A DNA stretch of 64,000 nt from Phocoena phocoena (taxonomy: Eukaryota; Chordata; Mammalia; Artiodactyla; Phocoenidae): the NCBI RefSeq assembly GCF_963924675.1, contig NC_089232.1:48028522-48092521 (forward strand), written 5' to 3'. The notes beneath the pieces are model-generated. The model was not told the DNA's origin, searched no databases, and saw only the letters and a program-made list of their open reading frames with translations. A program made the position numbers and the translations under genes. This document shows positions 46,883 through 60,150 of this stretch, piece by piece. The first letter of the stretch is position 1. Each line of letters opens with the position of its first letter.

Positions 46883-49424
46883 GATATGTGGAGAGAGAAA
46901 AGGGGAAGTAACTTACTATCTCTAAAGCATTCAAAGATTTTAACCAGGAACAAATATACTTCCTTTGACCAATGAAAGAATCACATTTGTTTTTAACTCA
47001 GTCTCCCGTATGAGACATATGAATCCTCAGGATTCATTTACCACACTAATATCGGGATCATTGGGAATAAGCTTAATTGTCTCCTAAGAAAATAAAAAAA
47101 TCAATGTCTGTCTCTTCTACCATGTTACTGCTTGAAAATATGAAAACTGAACAGTAGGCAAATGTTGAGATAGCTGGATATATATCAATTGCTGTGATAA
47201 ACTGTTATATTTTATCTCATTACAATTATAGATGCATACTATAATAAGAAGATTTTGAAAGAAATGAACTCATGAGCAATATGCATTATAATATATATAT
47301 CCAAAGAGAATAACAAATGTGGAGATTCCTATTTTTACATCAGACACTGAGATTTACCCACTTTTGTTCTCCTCGTGTTTGGTACCATGCTTGATATATA
47401 ATAGATATTCAAAAAACATTTGTTGGGTTTAGTTGCATTTCAGTTGGAAAGCACTTAGTTATAAAGCATATACTAAGTAGTTGATATTTTCTCTGTCACT
47501 AGACCACAGTGTTTTTTTGTGACTTCCTGAGTGGAATTTTTATTATGATAATAGTGTCACAGATATTTGGAAATGCTTTAAGATGAATAGATAGGTAGAT
47601 AAAATCCTTTGCTAAATTTTCATTAGGTAGAAAAATCTTGCTTGCAGTTTTTGTTTTGTTTTGTTTAAGTCTAGGCCCATTATCTAAGAGGAAGATGCAC
47701 CATGTGCTTCTACATTTCAACAATTTTAATTTTAACTATGGATCTTTATTTGGGATCACGCTTTCCCATCTAATGATCCCAATCCAGTAGGGGCGGGAGG
47801 AAGATAGTCTTAGGAGTTCTGCTCTGATCCTGCAAATACACACCACAGGACAGACTACCTCTTAGGAGTCAGGCTACATCAAACAGTGTAATAAACAATG
47901 CAGAATTACAGGGTCCTTTCTACCTGCAAGGCCTTCTACTTAGAGCTTGAATCCTTTGGGATGCTTGGTTGGGCTGAGTCTAGTTGCATTATCTGTTGCT
48001 AGATTTGGGAAGGGAAGGGTCTGTCACCTTTGAAACTTTGGGCTGTTAGTGAAAACTGCTAAGATGTGATAAGAATCTAAGATGATATCAGACTTGATTG
48101 AGGCAGAAAAACTGACTGGGGTGCTGTTTGCTTCTGCCACCCATTAGCTTAGCTTGACCATCTCTCAATTCAGAATCATCGTTCCTGGAACTTTTGTGCC
48201 TAGTTATTAAGCTGTTGGTTCTGTTCGTTCCTTGCTTACCTCTACACGAATCCCACAGGAAGAATGTGACTGGGAAAAAGTAAAATATCATAACTGAGCA
48301 ACTAAATTTTTAAGAGCTAACATAATTGATTGGCATGAGGTAAAAATCTCATCTTGTTTCCCAAGAGCAAACCTGCAAACCATAAAGAGGAAAGCATTGG
48401 AGGAAAGATGCTGGGTTTTGGCAGAAGGATTTGATTATGCAGTAATAATAACAACAATAAAAGTAATAATACTTGTTAACATTTGTTGAGGAACTGTCAT
48501 ATGTCAAGCATGTGTCAGTTTTTCACAGGGACTGTCTATTAGAGAGATCATATTAATAAAATCTTAGTATCTCCATATTTGGTGTACTAAGGTTTGGGGA
48601 CAATTTAGTTTTACTTAATTCAAATTTTAGTATAATCATGCTAAAAAATTCTACCCCACTTAAGAAGTTGAGTTATAAATGTGTTCTACTCTTAAAACAA
48701 GAAAAGGTACTCTGAAAGTTTGTTTCAGGGAAGGACAGACGATATTACTAGAAGATTTTCTAGTTAAAACTACCATATGTAGAATGCTCTAGTAAAAATA
48801 ATTCTATATTCTAACCTAAAATACCACTTTTTTTTTTGTTTTTTGGTATGGACAGCTGGAATGGCTTTTTAACATATTATTTATTTGTGGTCCTGCTGGT
48901 TTTAGTCTCTAAATCCACCCATGTGACAGTTTTCTACAGATATATGCATTTGCATTTCTCAGATGCTTTTGACAGGACATCTTCTCCTTATTGCACACAA
49001 ATTCTTACTCCTCAGCATAGTATTTGGAAATGCAAAAGATTTTCAGGTTGCCTACTGAACTGAAGAAAATCAAATGTAGCAATGTGTTGATGGTAGGTCT
49101 GGTGATTCATGGAAAGGAAGGCCCACAGGGAACTGAGTGAGATTCAACTTCTTCCTGTTAATGGTATTAAGGATTTTTTTTTTTTTTTCTAAGCATAATT
49201 CTGTAGAAGTAAGATGAAGACCATCTCTTGCTAAAAAAATATTAAAAGGGAATAAAATTTATTATTACTTTTATTACTACCATTTCATTTAGAGGAGGGG
49301 TATATAACATTTCTTTTAGAATTTGATTATACCATATTTCATCCAAAATTATTCTCAAAGCAAGATCCTAAAAAGGAAGATTATTTCAAAGCTAATGTAG
49401 AACAGAATCCTAAAGATCCCCGTT
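46883..49424. other. Mostly unique non-coding sequence
   Basis: No gene recognised. A short L2 terminus is likely at 47340-47440 ('ggtaccatgcttgatatata' then 'aaaacatttgttggg'), and a weak reverse MIR may lie at 48460-48560. Confidence 0.45.
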
Positions 49425-49555
49425 CTCCCTGTGTGACTTGTGGCCACTTGGTACCTCAGGGTCCTTCATCTATGGAAAACACTCATTTTGCAGAGTGGTT
49501 GTGAGAATTAAATCTAATGTGAACAGTGCACCTGACACAGAATTGATATTATGAT
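49425..49555 (+). repeat. MIR SINE relic
   Basis: Forward MIR: 'gtgtgacttgtggccacttg', 'gtacctcagggtccttcatc' and 'agtggttgtgagaattaaat' then 'gtgcacctgacaca'. Confidence 0.65.
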
Positions 49556-50624
49556 ATGTGTGTGTTTTGATATTCACTTTAAACTATTTAAGGTTCTGTC
49601 CTACAAAAAAATTAATTAGAATTAACTATTTCTTAGAGATTTCTTAGAAATGTTGGATAAATTAAAGTCAGAAATAAGGATGGCATCTGAGCTAAAAGAG
49701 GAGAGGCATTCTTTGCAAAACACTTGATGCCCCAATATAACAGGCTTTGTTGACGATGCTTTTGTATTTATTTTAATTGACTTAACAAATACTTGTTAAA
49801 CATGTGTAATGTGCCAAAATACTATGTTGGGCTCTCGAAAACCATATAAGAGACAGTTTGTCTACACTCAGGGAGATGCTTTATTATAAATTGAATTAAG
49901 GGATTTGAAAAAATAAGGTCACAAACCAGTATGGTATGTCAGAGTCAAGATTGGGTACAATACTTGATAAGAATTTATTTCATTCAGTGGGATCTGAAAC
50001 CACTCACTCTCTGGAGGCACTGGCCAGATCAGCATTATTTTGCATGTAACAGCATAAATCTCCATTGACCAGCCTTTGGATTTAAATACAAAAAACACTT
50101 CTAGAGTTTTTCTTCCATATACAATATAGAATTTCTAAAATAATTAATAATGATTTAATAGCTGCAATGTGTATGTTTTGAAAAATTACTCAATCCTTTG
50201 CAGTTATTAAGCAATGTGTATATAATGCCCAAAATGTTCTAGAATGTAGCTATCGCTGAGCATTTCTGCAAGTTCTCTAAAGTGAGGTCTGTGGTAATTC
50301 AGAGCATAGGTTCCCCCCATTTCAAAAATAACTCAGAACCTGTGTACTCTGCTCCTCCCCAAATGCCAAAATTATCAGACCTGAAATGAGTTCAATTACA
50401 ATCAACTTGATGCTTTACTTTTTTAATCCATCCATAGAAACAGTATTATTAGATTGATCCATCTTATAATTATGAAGTTATTTAGAAATAACTGTAATGA
50501 ACCAGCAATTACCTCAAAGCACGTGGGTTCTGATTTATAGCAGGGATTTTGGATACCAGGTTGTTTTCTTTGTTTGTTTGTTTGTATTCTGATCCTCTGA
50601 GGATATTGATTTTATTTAGCAAAT
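49556..50624. other. Mostly unique non-coding sequence
   Basis: No gene recognised. A faint old-repeat signature lies at 49770-49880. Confidence 0.45.
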
Positions 50625-50845
50625 TTTATATAGTGTTATTAGGTGCCAGGCACCATTCTTAGTGCTGTACAAATATAACCACATTTGATTCTTAGAACAA
50701 CCTTAAGCATTAGATATTACTGTTATCTTCATTATGCAGATAGGGAAACTGAGGCACAGATAGGACAGTTTCCTCAAGGCCACATAACTTGTGGAACTAG
50801 AATTCTAAGCCAATTAATCTAGCTCTAGAATCTGTGACCCTAACT
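50625..50845 (-). repeat. MIR SINE, well preserved
   Basis: Reverse MIR with an excellent core: 'aggtgccaggcaccattctt', 'gcagatagggaaactgaggc', 'acagataggacagtttcctc' and 'ggccacataacttgtgga'. It reaches 'gaatctgtgaccctaacta', the tRNA-like head. Confidence 0.85.
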
Positions 50846-51149
50846 ACATAAGAGCATCCTCTTAGCACCGGATCCTCACACTTTTGAGGTTATACTGGAG
50901 ATAAAACATTGGTCGCCTTTAAAGTCTTTAATGCAACAGGGGCTTAAAGTAGAGGTTGGCAGATTCTCATATTAAACATCAGAGTGGGAAGAGGGGAAGA
51001 TTTTCAAGGGTATCAACAATGAGAGTGTAGCATTTCTTTTCTTTCTCATTCACTGTAATTTTTTTTTCATTGAGCATTGGCCTAGAGGAAAGATCCAGCA
51101 CTACTTAGCATGACACAACCCCAGCATCCTCTGCTTAGTCCCCTCTGCT
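50846..51149. other. Unique non-coding sequence
   Basis: No gene or repeat recognised. Confidence 0.45.
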
Positions 51150-51480
51150 CCAACAGTACTGTACTCTTGTATTGCTAGTTTTATAGCCTTTCTAAGGTAT
51201 CCCTTAGACCCAAAATGCCTAGTACCACTAATCCCTTTCCCACCCTACAGCCCCCTCAGAAGTCTTTTGGCAACAGCTGCATACTCTTCAACCCTCAGCT
51301 CAAGCATTTATATCTTCACATCACCAGACTGATGGATGGACCTTTCTGTACTTGTGCATTATACTGTATATAATCTCTGTTATTACACATTACATTTTAG
51401 CTAATCTTTTGGTCTCACGTCTGTCTCTCTCACTAAATAGTAAGTTCCTTGAGGATAGTGACTGTTCCTTGAGGAAAAGA
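51150..51480 (+). repeat. L2 LINE 3' fragment
   Basis: Forward L2-like order: 'caaccctcagctcaagcatt', 'gtctgtctctctcactaaat' and 'agtaagttccttgaggatag'. Diverged. Confidence 0.55.
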
Positions 51481-53518
51481 CTCACATTGTAAAGAAAAAA
51501 TGCAAAAATATGTCATGTAGAATAATAACTCATTTATGCCACACACATACACATGTACAGGGGAAACAAAATGTAGGGAAATACATGAAAGAGTTAAGGG
51601 TAGGTGTCTCTGAGTAGTGGTTATGAGAGATACTTTTCTTACGCTTTTCCTAAATTTTTCAAATTCTCTACAATGAAAATGAGTTGCTTTCATTAAATTA
51701 AAATATATAAGCATGTCCTAGGTCTATTAGAAATAAAAATGGAGTTCTTTACTGAATAAGAACACTGTATATAAGGTCTTTTAAAAATAGTATAATTCCT
51801 AATGTGTGGAATATAGTGAGTGTTTAATATACTTGGATCAGTGGATGAATAAAGGAATTGAATGTGACCTCTGCTTAAACTGAGGAAATCCTTATACTTG
51901 GAAGTCATTCTACACTATATACATCTTGAGAATTTTGAAGATTCCCCAATATGTTTTAGAGACCCTATACATGTTGAGCATTTTTCTTTTCTCCCAATTC
52001 TCTATAGCAAAAATAAAAAGGTCAATTTAAAGAAATGTGGAATTAGAAAATATATCAGAGATGTCCTTAAGCATATCTAGATCTAACAACATGACATAGG
52101 CCTACATTTTTCTCTTAAACTGAATTAACAGTTATTTTATTTACTCGGCATAATTTATTATTCACGTAAGTCTTGCTTGAAGGGATACCACACTATTTTA
52201 GAACGTTATATTAATTCTAAGCCTGTTTTAGAACCTGCTTATCTGAATAAATTGAAAGAAAGTCATATTAAAAATTATATAGTCCGTTTATTAGAGAGTA
52301 TAGGATTTTTAAAAACTTTTTGCTTTATGAAATTTCAGACATACAAGATTAAGGCATTTTAAGTGGTAAATTGATAAATATGTAAAAATAAAGTCAGAAT
52401 AGGAGAGCATTCCTGTTTAGAATTAAAGTGAGCATATATACTTGAGATAATTTCAGTAGATTTCTGTTTTATATTGTTTCTGAATAATTAGAAAATGAAA
52501 GGATCTAATTAATAAAGTTTTCTAATTAATAGGAATTTATTATATACTAGTGATAAATGTTTAATTTTAAATAAGTATATTTCAATGAAATATATGATTA
52601 ACACTATATTTACAATGTACATATATTCAGAATGCACTTTAAAAATTTAGTATCTCAAAAAGTAATCATTTACATATCATTTAACAAAATAGATTGACTT
52701 TATTCACAGCAGTGTACTAACTTCTGGGATGATACACAGAGGTCTAAGACATAGGTCCTACCCACAGACAGCTTGCAATATTAGTGACTAAATAAAATAT
52801 GCCAAACAGATTGCACATGCCCCTGTGCAAAATGTGATGAGTCAAAAATGAAGCTTCTCTTCGAAGGTCAGAGAAAGGAGAAAACATCTTCAAAATCCAA
52901 GTAAGAGTTAGATTGTTGGAGGGAAAGGGGGAAGAAGATGATAGGCCAAAAGATAGGTTACATGGCCAAAAGTGTGGTGGTAGGAAATTGTTTTCTGGAG
53001 ACTGAGACAAGAAAAGCCCAAACTGGGAAATGTATGCCACAGAATAGTATCTTACTCTATAGTAATATAGAGCTGTAATTAGGACTAGGTAAAAAACCAA
53101 GGTGAATGTGTGGCTACAAAATGAGACTCAGTGGTTGAATGACTTCTGTTCAATGTGGAAGCATTGATAGAATGGGAAAGTGAAAGCCAACTCTGTAATT
53201 TCAAGCTTGGGTAAGTGAAGTTTAAAAGATAAAACCTATAGTTAGTTGGATTCAGCATAAATGAAAGTTTACTAGGAAATTTGAGAATTTTGAGAGCAGT
53301 TCATTATTTCTATATTATTTTCCCCAAATTTCACACAGATTTGATATGCCAGCACATATTTCCCTGAATAGAAAATGTTATTGACCTATTAGTAACATTT
53401 TTATAATATTCAAGATTCAATTGTGATGTAATTTTAGGTACCTACAATTATGTAGAAATGGCAACTTAAAATAACTTTTGTTAGGTTATTTTAAAAGCCA
53501 AAGAGCCTTTAAATGTCT
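51481..53518. other. Mostly unique AT-rich sequence
   Basis: An L2 terminus is possible at 51790-51860. A 118-codon minus frame at 52744-53100 has no recognised domain. Confidence 0.45.
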
Positions 53519-53610
53519 TATTCACTTTCGCTTTTCCAAAACTTATCATAGTACCTAGTCCAGAGCAGGGACTCACCAACTGTTTATTAAACCAATGAAT
53601 AATAATATAT
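53519..53610 (+). repeat. L2 LINE 3' terminus
   Basis: Ends 'tagtacctagtccagagcag' then 'ggactcaccaactgtttatt' and 'aaccaatgaataa', the L2 end pattern. Confidence 0.55.
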
Positions 53611-53718
53611 TTAATTTATTAGAGTCCTTCAACTTTAACACCTTGTCAATTTGCTAGAAATTTCAAATCAACTCACATGTGCTGAGTTCCTAAAAAGGGC
53701 TAAGAATGTGTTGGGTTT

Positions 53719-53813
53719 TGGTGGATACAAGGGATATAGTGCATTGCACCTGACTTTATGGAATTCAAAACTAGTGACACAACTACCTTTTAATTAGATA
53801 AATTAAGTAAATA
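53719..53813 (+). repeat. Local direct duplication, copy A
   Basis: Shares a long stretch with 54426-54516, including 'cctgactttatggaa' and 'ctagtgacacaa', in the same order and orientation about 707 bp apart. The parent sequence looks like an old interspersed repeat. Confidence 0.85.
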
Positions 53814-54425
53814 CAGTAGACTTTCATTATGATTCATTAATATAGGACCTCTAGGCTGTGTGCCATTAGTACCTGTCCATTTAATTATATCACTAATTAA
53901 ACTGGTCATATCAAGTTCCATATCAAAGTCCTTTAAAATTTAATTTAACTTGTATTTGTAACTTGAGAACGAATTCTTATGTGTGGTATTTCCCTTCCTC
54001 TCTTCTCAAAGTAATTAAAGCATTAATACCTACCTAATTTTCATTTCTTTTCTGGTTTGCTTTTAAATCAGGATACCTTACCTAAACACCTTAAGTATAT
54101 TCTGTTAAACTGTTTTTAGGAAAGTTTTTTTTTTCTTTATTTTAAATTACAATAGTAGTGGTAATATTAGTAGTAGTAACATTATTAATCTTATTATTGT
54201 TATTCTGTCATTATGAAGATATTGCCTGTTAATTCTTATCCTTTTAGTACATAAATAGTAATTTCAACCCTTTAGCCTTGAAGAAGATGATCATAATGAA
54301 TTAATGTTTTTCTGAAAGGATTGATAAGTCATCTAAATTCTTTGATACTATTATTAGTTTTTTCATCATTGAACTTTAAGAATTTTTTTTTTTTATTCCA
54401 AGTATCACATGTCAGCAAGAAAAAC

Positions 54426-54516
54426 TGGTGGATGCAGGGAGTATAATGCATTGTACCTGACTTTATGGAAGTCAAAATCTAGTGACACAATTACCTTTTA
54501 ATTAATTTAATTAATA
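54426..54516 (+). repeat. Local direct duplication, copy B
   Basis: Counterpart of 53719-53813. It differs by scattered substitutions and a few small indels. Confidence 0.85.
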
Positions 54517-54519
54517 TCA

Positions 54520-57089
54520 AGTCAATTTTAAAAGGAAAGACAGTATGATGAAGTTGCATCTGAGGGACCTAAAGAAGATTGGACTATGAATATGAAGGCA
54601 TTTCTACATTGTAGAATATTAACTCATTTTATGTCTTTGATTACATCATTTTGCCTTAAAAACGAGTTTAAAATCTCCAAATTAGTATTTAGGAAATTTT
54701 TTTCCAAGATGATAAGTTTTTTGTACTTCTTAGTTGTGACTGTACTTTGAATTTTAAGGCACTCTTTAGGCAAAAGTGTATACAGAAGGGTGGGGAGGAG
54801 ATAAACTGATGTTTCCTTAACTGAGCATCATGAAAGGATCACTTTGCCAAAATGTAAATAAAACATTGTCAGTGAGTCTCCCCTAATTTTGACCTGCACT
54901 TATAATATCAGTAAGAAAAAAAGAGCACAGACGTTATTACTGGTCTACAACAATTGTAATTCCTCAACAATAAATTCTGATAAAATTCCTATAAATAGAG
55001 CTTTCAAGATTTTGTTTCTGTAATTCTTGTTAAAGCTGAACAATAACTGTAAATTATCTTTGGTTTGGGGAAAATGCAGTTAAATTACCTTGTTAAAAGA
55101 AATTGTAAAGAAGCAATTTAATTATATTTCTTCTACAGTTCATATCATTATAAACTTTAGTGGAAGAATTCTTTAAAAAGGGCATCTTGTTATGTAGTTA
55201 AAAATTTTTTTTCCTGGGATTTAGAAATAAATATGTCCCTTATAAAGTTAATTGCTGTCAAAAATCTTTCAGAAAATTATTCTTTTTAACTTTACCCATT
55301 CTTGTGAATCTTGCCCAAGAGAAATAACTTTCTTCTGTTGGAGTGTTTAGACTTAAAAATGTAGCCAGAGTACTTTTCATAATATGCTGGAGACATTTGA
55401 CTTGTATAATTCACATGTTCTTCCTTACTTACATATAACCTTTATGTGGCAATTACTTGATAGATAATTCTCATTAAAATAATCATATAAAGGCACATCT
55501 CTCCAGCAGACCAGAAAAAAACTGTTTAAAGTCATTCTAGTCCATTGAATTTGGGAGCTTGAGAATACTTTTAAGCAAATCTAGCTAAATAAATGTGCAC
55601 CCTGGAGAGCAGAATGGCTTTTTGTTTTAATCCATTAAAGGTCCTTTAATTTCTTCACAGTTCTCCGTCTGTCCCCTCTCAGCCATTTCCCTTCAGTGAA
55701 CGAACATTTGTACAATGTCAGTGAGAAAGTAAAAATCCCCCATTGATTTCATTGAGCCATGTAAGCAGGTGTTTAAAATAGAGTCCCAAGAACTCCCAAG
55801 TACAGGTCTTAATAAGGGCAGTGACCTTCTAGGACTCAGTGCTTTTACCGGTTAGAACCTTGATGTTACCTGGGGGATGGAAAGAGGACCCTTGGACAGA
55901 TGTGTTTAGGTAAGAGTATACTCTGTATCTCTCAGGGGTGATAGCAAGGCGATGCCAAAGGAAAGTTAAATATACCTGTGAACTCAATGCTCCGGGTGGA
56001 ATTCCTAGGAAAATTAGGCAGATTTTAGTACTGAAATGAAAAAGTTTAAAGGCAGTTCCATTCAGTTATCCTTAAAAGATGGGTGCAAGCAAATGACTTG
56101 AGAGGGTGTTAGGGACCAGGCAGTGCTCTGCACAACACTGTCGGTTACTGGTGATTGTGCCAAGAGAGAGTTCTTCTCTTCATCCCTTTGGACTTCAAGA
56201 AGCCAAAGGATTATAGCCCAGTTTTCTTCGTGAATAGACAGTGCGTTCGTAGCTGATTGGAATTTTCTAGAGTGGTGTGAATGGGCCTCATTCTCTGAGT
56301 TCCATAAATTCTAATACTGACCCAGTTTTGTTTTAACTATAACCATTTCATTGTTAACCAATGTTGTCTCTTTCCTGGTACTGACCAGTCCTGGCGTTGT
56401 ACTTGACCTTAAGGAGGTAGGTGAATTGTAAATATATTGCTTATGCTGTTAAATGATATTAGGGGAAGGTAAATAGCTTGAAAACTTTAACATACACTGT
56501 AATGATAGCTGTGCATACTGCAAGAAAATGACCTTTAGCTTAAAGCAATTCACCTTGTGTCAGAGTGGATTACTGTTGGTTTTCTTAGGAAATTTTAACT
56601 CCATTGCCTGGTCAGTTACCTCAAGAAAATGATTTCTTCATTGGATAATAACATTTAATTAATCAATTTAACTGCAAAAAAGCTGTCATTAGAAAGTACA
56701 CAATTCATAGTAATTTATTCAGGTTCATTTCATTTTGAGAGTGGAGAAAAAAAACTAAGGATACATTTTATTTCACATTAACTGAAACTCTAATATAGAT
56801 ATAAATCATCCCTAATGCAGCCATTAGCCACAGTTTCAATGTGGTGAAATTCTTCCTACCTTTTTATAATAATTGATATTTAACAGCAGAAATCTTTATG
56901 TTCTTGGCTGTTTAATTTACATATTAAATTTGATTCTGAGGACCTAATTCTGTAGAAACATAATTAGAAATAAGGAGTGAGAGACCAAATTGGAGGAATG
57001 GTGGGAGGTGACTAGTATTAGGGATGAAAAACATCTAAAGATGCTACCTCTGAAGTAAAATTGATTTGAAGTTCATTTTCTTTCTGCCA
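54520..57089. other. Unique non-coding sequence
   Basis: About 2.6 kb, the longest repeat-poor stretch in the right half. It lacks any open frame of 60 codons or more, which argues against a hidden single-exon gene. Confidence 0.55.
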
Positions 57090-57245
57090 TTAGTTCTGCA
57101 AGGTCTGACAAGTTACTTAATCTTCAGTTGCCTTATCTATATATTTGGGATTCTATGATCTCCCTTCTCAGGATTGTTTTTAAGATTAATGAGTTAACAT
57201 AAATATGGTAAGTACCTGGTGCATAATAAGCTCCCAATAAGCATT
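57090..57245 (+). repeat. MIR SINE relic, 3' part
   Basis: Forward MIR: 'ctgacaagttacttaatctt', 'cagttgccttatctatatat', 'gattaatgagttaacataaa' and 'gtgcataataagctcccaat'. A CHRS SINE has landed at its end. Confidence 0.7.
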
Positions 57246-57252
57246 TGATGGT

Positions 57253-57459
57253 TTTTTTTTTTTTTTTTGCGGTATGTGGGCCTCTCATTGTTGTGGCCTC
57301 TCCCATTGCGGAGCACAGGCTCCGGACGCGCAGGCTCAGCGGCCATGGCTCACGGGCCCAGCCGCTCCGTGGCATGTGGGATCTTCCTGGACTGGGGCAC
57401 GAACCTGTGTCCCTGCATCGGCAGGTGGACTCTCAACCACTGCGCCACCAGGGAAGCCC
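57253..57459 (-). mobile_element. CHRS-type tRNA-derived SINE
   Basis: Minus-strand insertion with a T tail and the head ending 'agggaagccc'. A 7-bp target-site duplication, tgatggt, is at 57246-57252 and 57460-57466. Overlapping GC-rich frames on both strands are SINE artefacts. Confidence 0.95.
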
Positions 57460-57541
57460 TGATGGTAATTTTTGAAAAAAAAAAAAAAATTGAGGCCACA
57501 TATAGTGGGCAGGGAGAGAATAATACAAATGACTAAATACG

Positions 57542-57680
57542 TGGTCTCTGAAGCCAGATAGACCTGGATCAAATCCAGGTGGGCTCTTTGCTTCCTTGCC
57601 TTGTGACCATGGGCGTGCTGCATAGCTTCTCCAAGCCTCAATTTTCTCATTTATAAAACTGAGATGATATAATAGTCCAC
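57542..57680 (+). repeat. MIR SINE relic, 5' part
   Basis: Forward MIR head and core: 'tctctgaagccagatagacc', 'tggatcaaatccaggtgggc', 'tgccttgtgaccatgggcgt' and 'ctcaattttctcatttataa'. A second MIR separate from that at 57090, because the order of parts is not continuous. Confidence 0.75.
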
Positions 57681-58217
57681 GAGTTTTAGGAAGTTCCAGA
57701 ATTTGTGCTGATTTTCTCTCTCTGGATAAGACTGTATTTTTATTCTTTAGTAATGAAATAGAAATTGCGCAATACTCAGAGACTAAGACTAGTCAAAGGA
57801 CTTCTTTCCCTTTATCCCCTAATAATCACTCTGACAGATAATGCCTGAATATTCCTTGTTCTGCTTCTAGCTGTCTTCTATGGTTTCACCTGTCCCTGGA
57901 CCCTGCAATTGCAGTCACTCACTCTGGGATGGAGGTGAACCACAGAGAGCTTTGCTTGCAGCTTTCAGCCAGGCTCTGCAAGTACAAGCAAGGGACAATG
58001 ATGTGGAGGACAGTTGGTCCCACTCCTTCTATCTTTTCTTCTAGGGATGAAATTAAATATATTGAGTATTTTTTTCACTATATTCTCTTTGTTTTATTTT
58101 TCTTTTACTTTGGAAGAGTGAGGGACCAACTTTCCCCTAATCATTTATATTCATTCTTTCTCTCTCCCTCTTTTCAAAAGAACAAGCAAGCATAAGTTCT
58201 TAGAGCCTTTCTCCATA
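57681..58217. other. Unique non-coding sequence
   Basis: No gene or repeat recognised. The 88-codon frame at 57929-58195 has no known domain. Confidence 0.45.
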
Positions 58218-58425
58218 AGTAGTTCTCAATGCCAGTCACTGGACTGAGCAGTAATCACCTGTGAATTTGTTAGAAATGTAACATTTAATTTATCAATTTA
58301 ATATCCAGCCTCACCCAAGACTTAACTGAATCAGAAACTCCAGAAGCATGGCCCTGGATATGAGTTATAACATTCCCTGCAGTTTCTTTGATACTAAAAG
58401 TTTAAAAATCATGGCTTTCACTACA
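58218..58425 (+). mobile_element. MER5A-like hAT-Charlie MITE
   Basis: Begins 'agtagttctcaatgcca' and contains 'agtaatcacctgtgaatttg', 'gttagaaatgtaacattt' and 'cagaaactccagaagcatgg'. It ends near 'aagtttaaaaatcatgg', the inverted terminal counterpart. A short non-autonomous DNA transposon with no transposase. Confidence 0.7.
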
Positions 58426-59769
58426 GGTAGCTTTCAGATATCTTTGAGATGTGGCACCATTTCTCCTTCCTTGACACAGGTAGATGTTTATGTTTGGAAG
58501 ATGACCAAAGATCTTGGCATGCTTTCCTTAAGAGCAGTAGATGCAATCTGTTCATCTCATCAGTTTCCCATGAGATAGAATATTGTTACATGCCGTATCG
58601 GGAATCTGCAGATTCCATGTGGGAGATTTTTTTTTTTTTTTAGTGTCTTCTATCATTTTATTTCAAAAGATTGTTTTAAGCAGTCAGTGTTTGGCACACA
58701 GTATAATGATAATAATTATTATTACTTTAAAACTAATCTTATTTAAAAACCCTTTATTTAACTTCCATTTCCTTTATATGTATTAGGTACCTATTATTTA
58801 TAAGTTGCTCTGCTAGTTTATAATGAAAAGATAAATGAGATATTCCTCTAATTCAAGGAGCTTGAAATCCAGCTGAAGTTCAGCTTTCGTCTGACCCACA
58901 GGTTTTTAAAAATTTCGTGATGGCCACAGACATATCATTTTGTTCACCACTGTTTTGTTCACCTAACCATATTCTAGCAGATTTTTATTGCACATAGACC
59001 CGATGTCTCAAAAGGATTTGATAAATCAGCAGGATTCTACGATTTCTAAGTCTGACTAGGCTTTGTGTAATAAATTAGACCATTATCCAGCCTGGTAAGC
59101 AATCAACCCAATGCTATTCTTTTGGAAATCACAGCAATAGGGAAGGTAGGGCTGGGAGGAGGGGGAAGCTGTAGTTCTGTGCTTCAGCTTCAAGAAAACA
59201 TCAAAATTATTTTCAGATACTTTTAGGAAAAACCCTATGTCCAAAGCTTTTGTATTAAAGTCTCAAAAAGTGTGGCCATTTAGAGCTTAATCTCTAGAGT
59301 AGTGCGCTGATGTTTACTGAGGCTGTGGGGTGTGAAAGGGCAGACTGGGCTTGCTCTTCACACTTAAACTCAGATCAAGCTATGGTTTTATTCCCCCAGA
59401 TGACTCTGAAGTAGATTGACTCTGAAATGCAATATAGTTTAAAACACAGACAAACCCATTCAGCTAATTAGCGTATTTGGAAGTGTTTTGAAGACATTTA
59501 TTTGGGGCTACATTCAGGAAGCAGCTCTGACCTGAAATTGCTGTGGTGGGGTAATTATTTATCTTAGACATTTCAAAGACTAGAGGTCTTTTTGATAGCC
59601 ATTTCAGAACAGTCATCTGAAAAACCAGATTATTCTCCTCAAAGTTAGCTCATTGTTCTTCCTTTGAATACCTTAGAAGGAAAAATATCATTGAAAGTCC
59701 TATGCTCTTATTATAATATTATAAACCCTTTTATAAATTATCTTCCCTCATATAAGATTCTGTGATGTT
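58426..59769. other. Unique non-coding sequence
   Basis: No recognised gene. Small overlapping frames at 58348-58786 are chance. Confidence 0.45.
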
Positions 59770-60150
59770 GAAGATCAGCTCTTGCACAAGGCCTGGCACA
59801 GAGAAGGAACTCAGGAAATGGTTCGTGAAGGTGGAATGAATGAGTGATTTGTCTGTACATCAAAACTAAACTCCTCTATCTGGCTTTCTAGGCTATGTCA
59901 GTGTGACTCTACCTAGCCTCTATCACCTGCCTCCTTTCTATCCGGGCATGCTAATATTCTCTCCCCCAAATGCCTGCATGCCCCACACAAATTCCAGGTC
60001 TAAGCCTGTGTATGTGCTGCTTTACTGGTCATAAATGAGCTTTCACTTATCTTTTCACCCAAATCCTCCCACCTTTCAAGGACCTTTTTAGACCTCACCT
60101 CAAACCACAAAGGCTTTTTCTGATTTTCCCTTCCCTAAAATCCTATTTAG
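59770..60150 (+). repeat. L2 LINE fragments
   Basis: An L2 terminus ('caaggcctggcacagagaag', 'gtggaatgaatgagtga') at 59780-59850 is followed by a second L2-like body ('atcctcccacctttcaagga', 'cctttttagacctcacctca'). At least two separate fragments. Confidence 0.55.
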
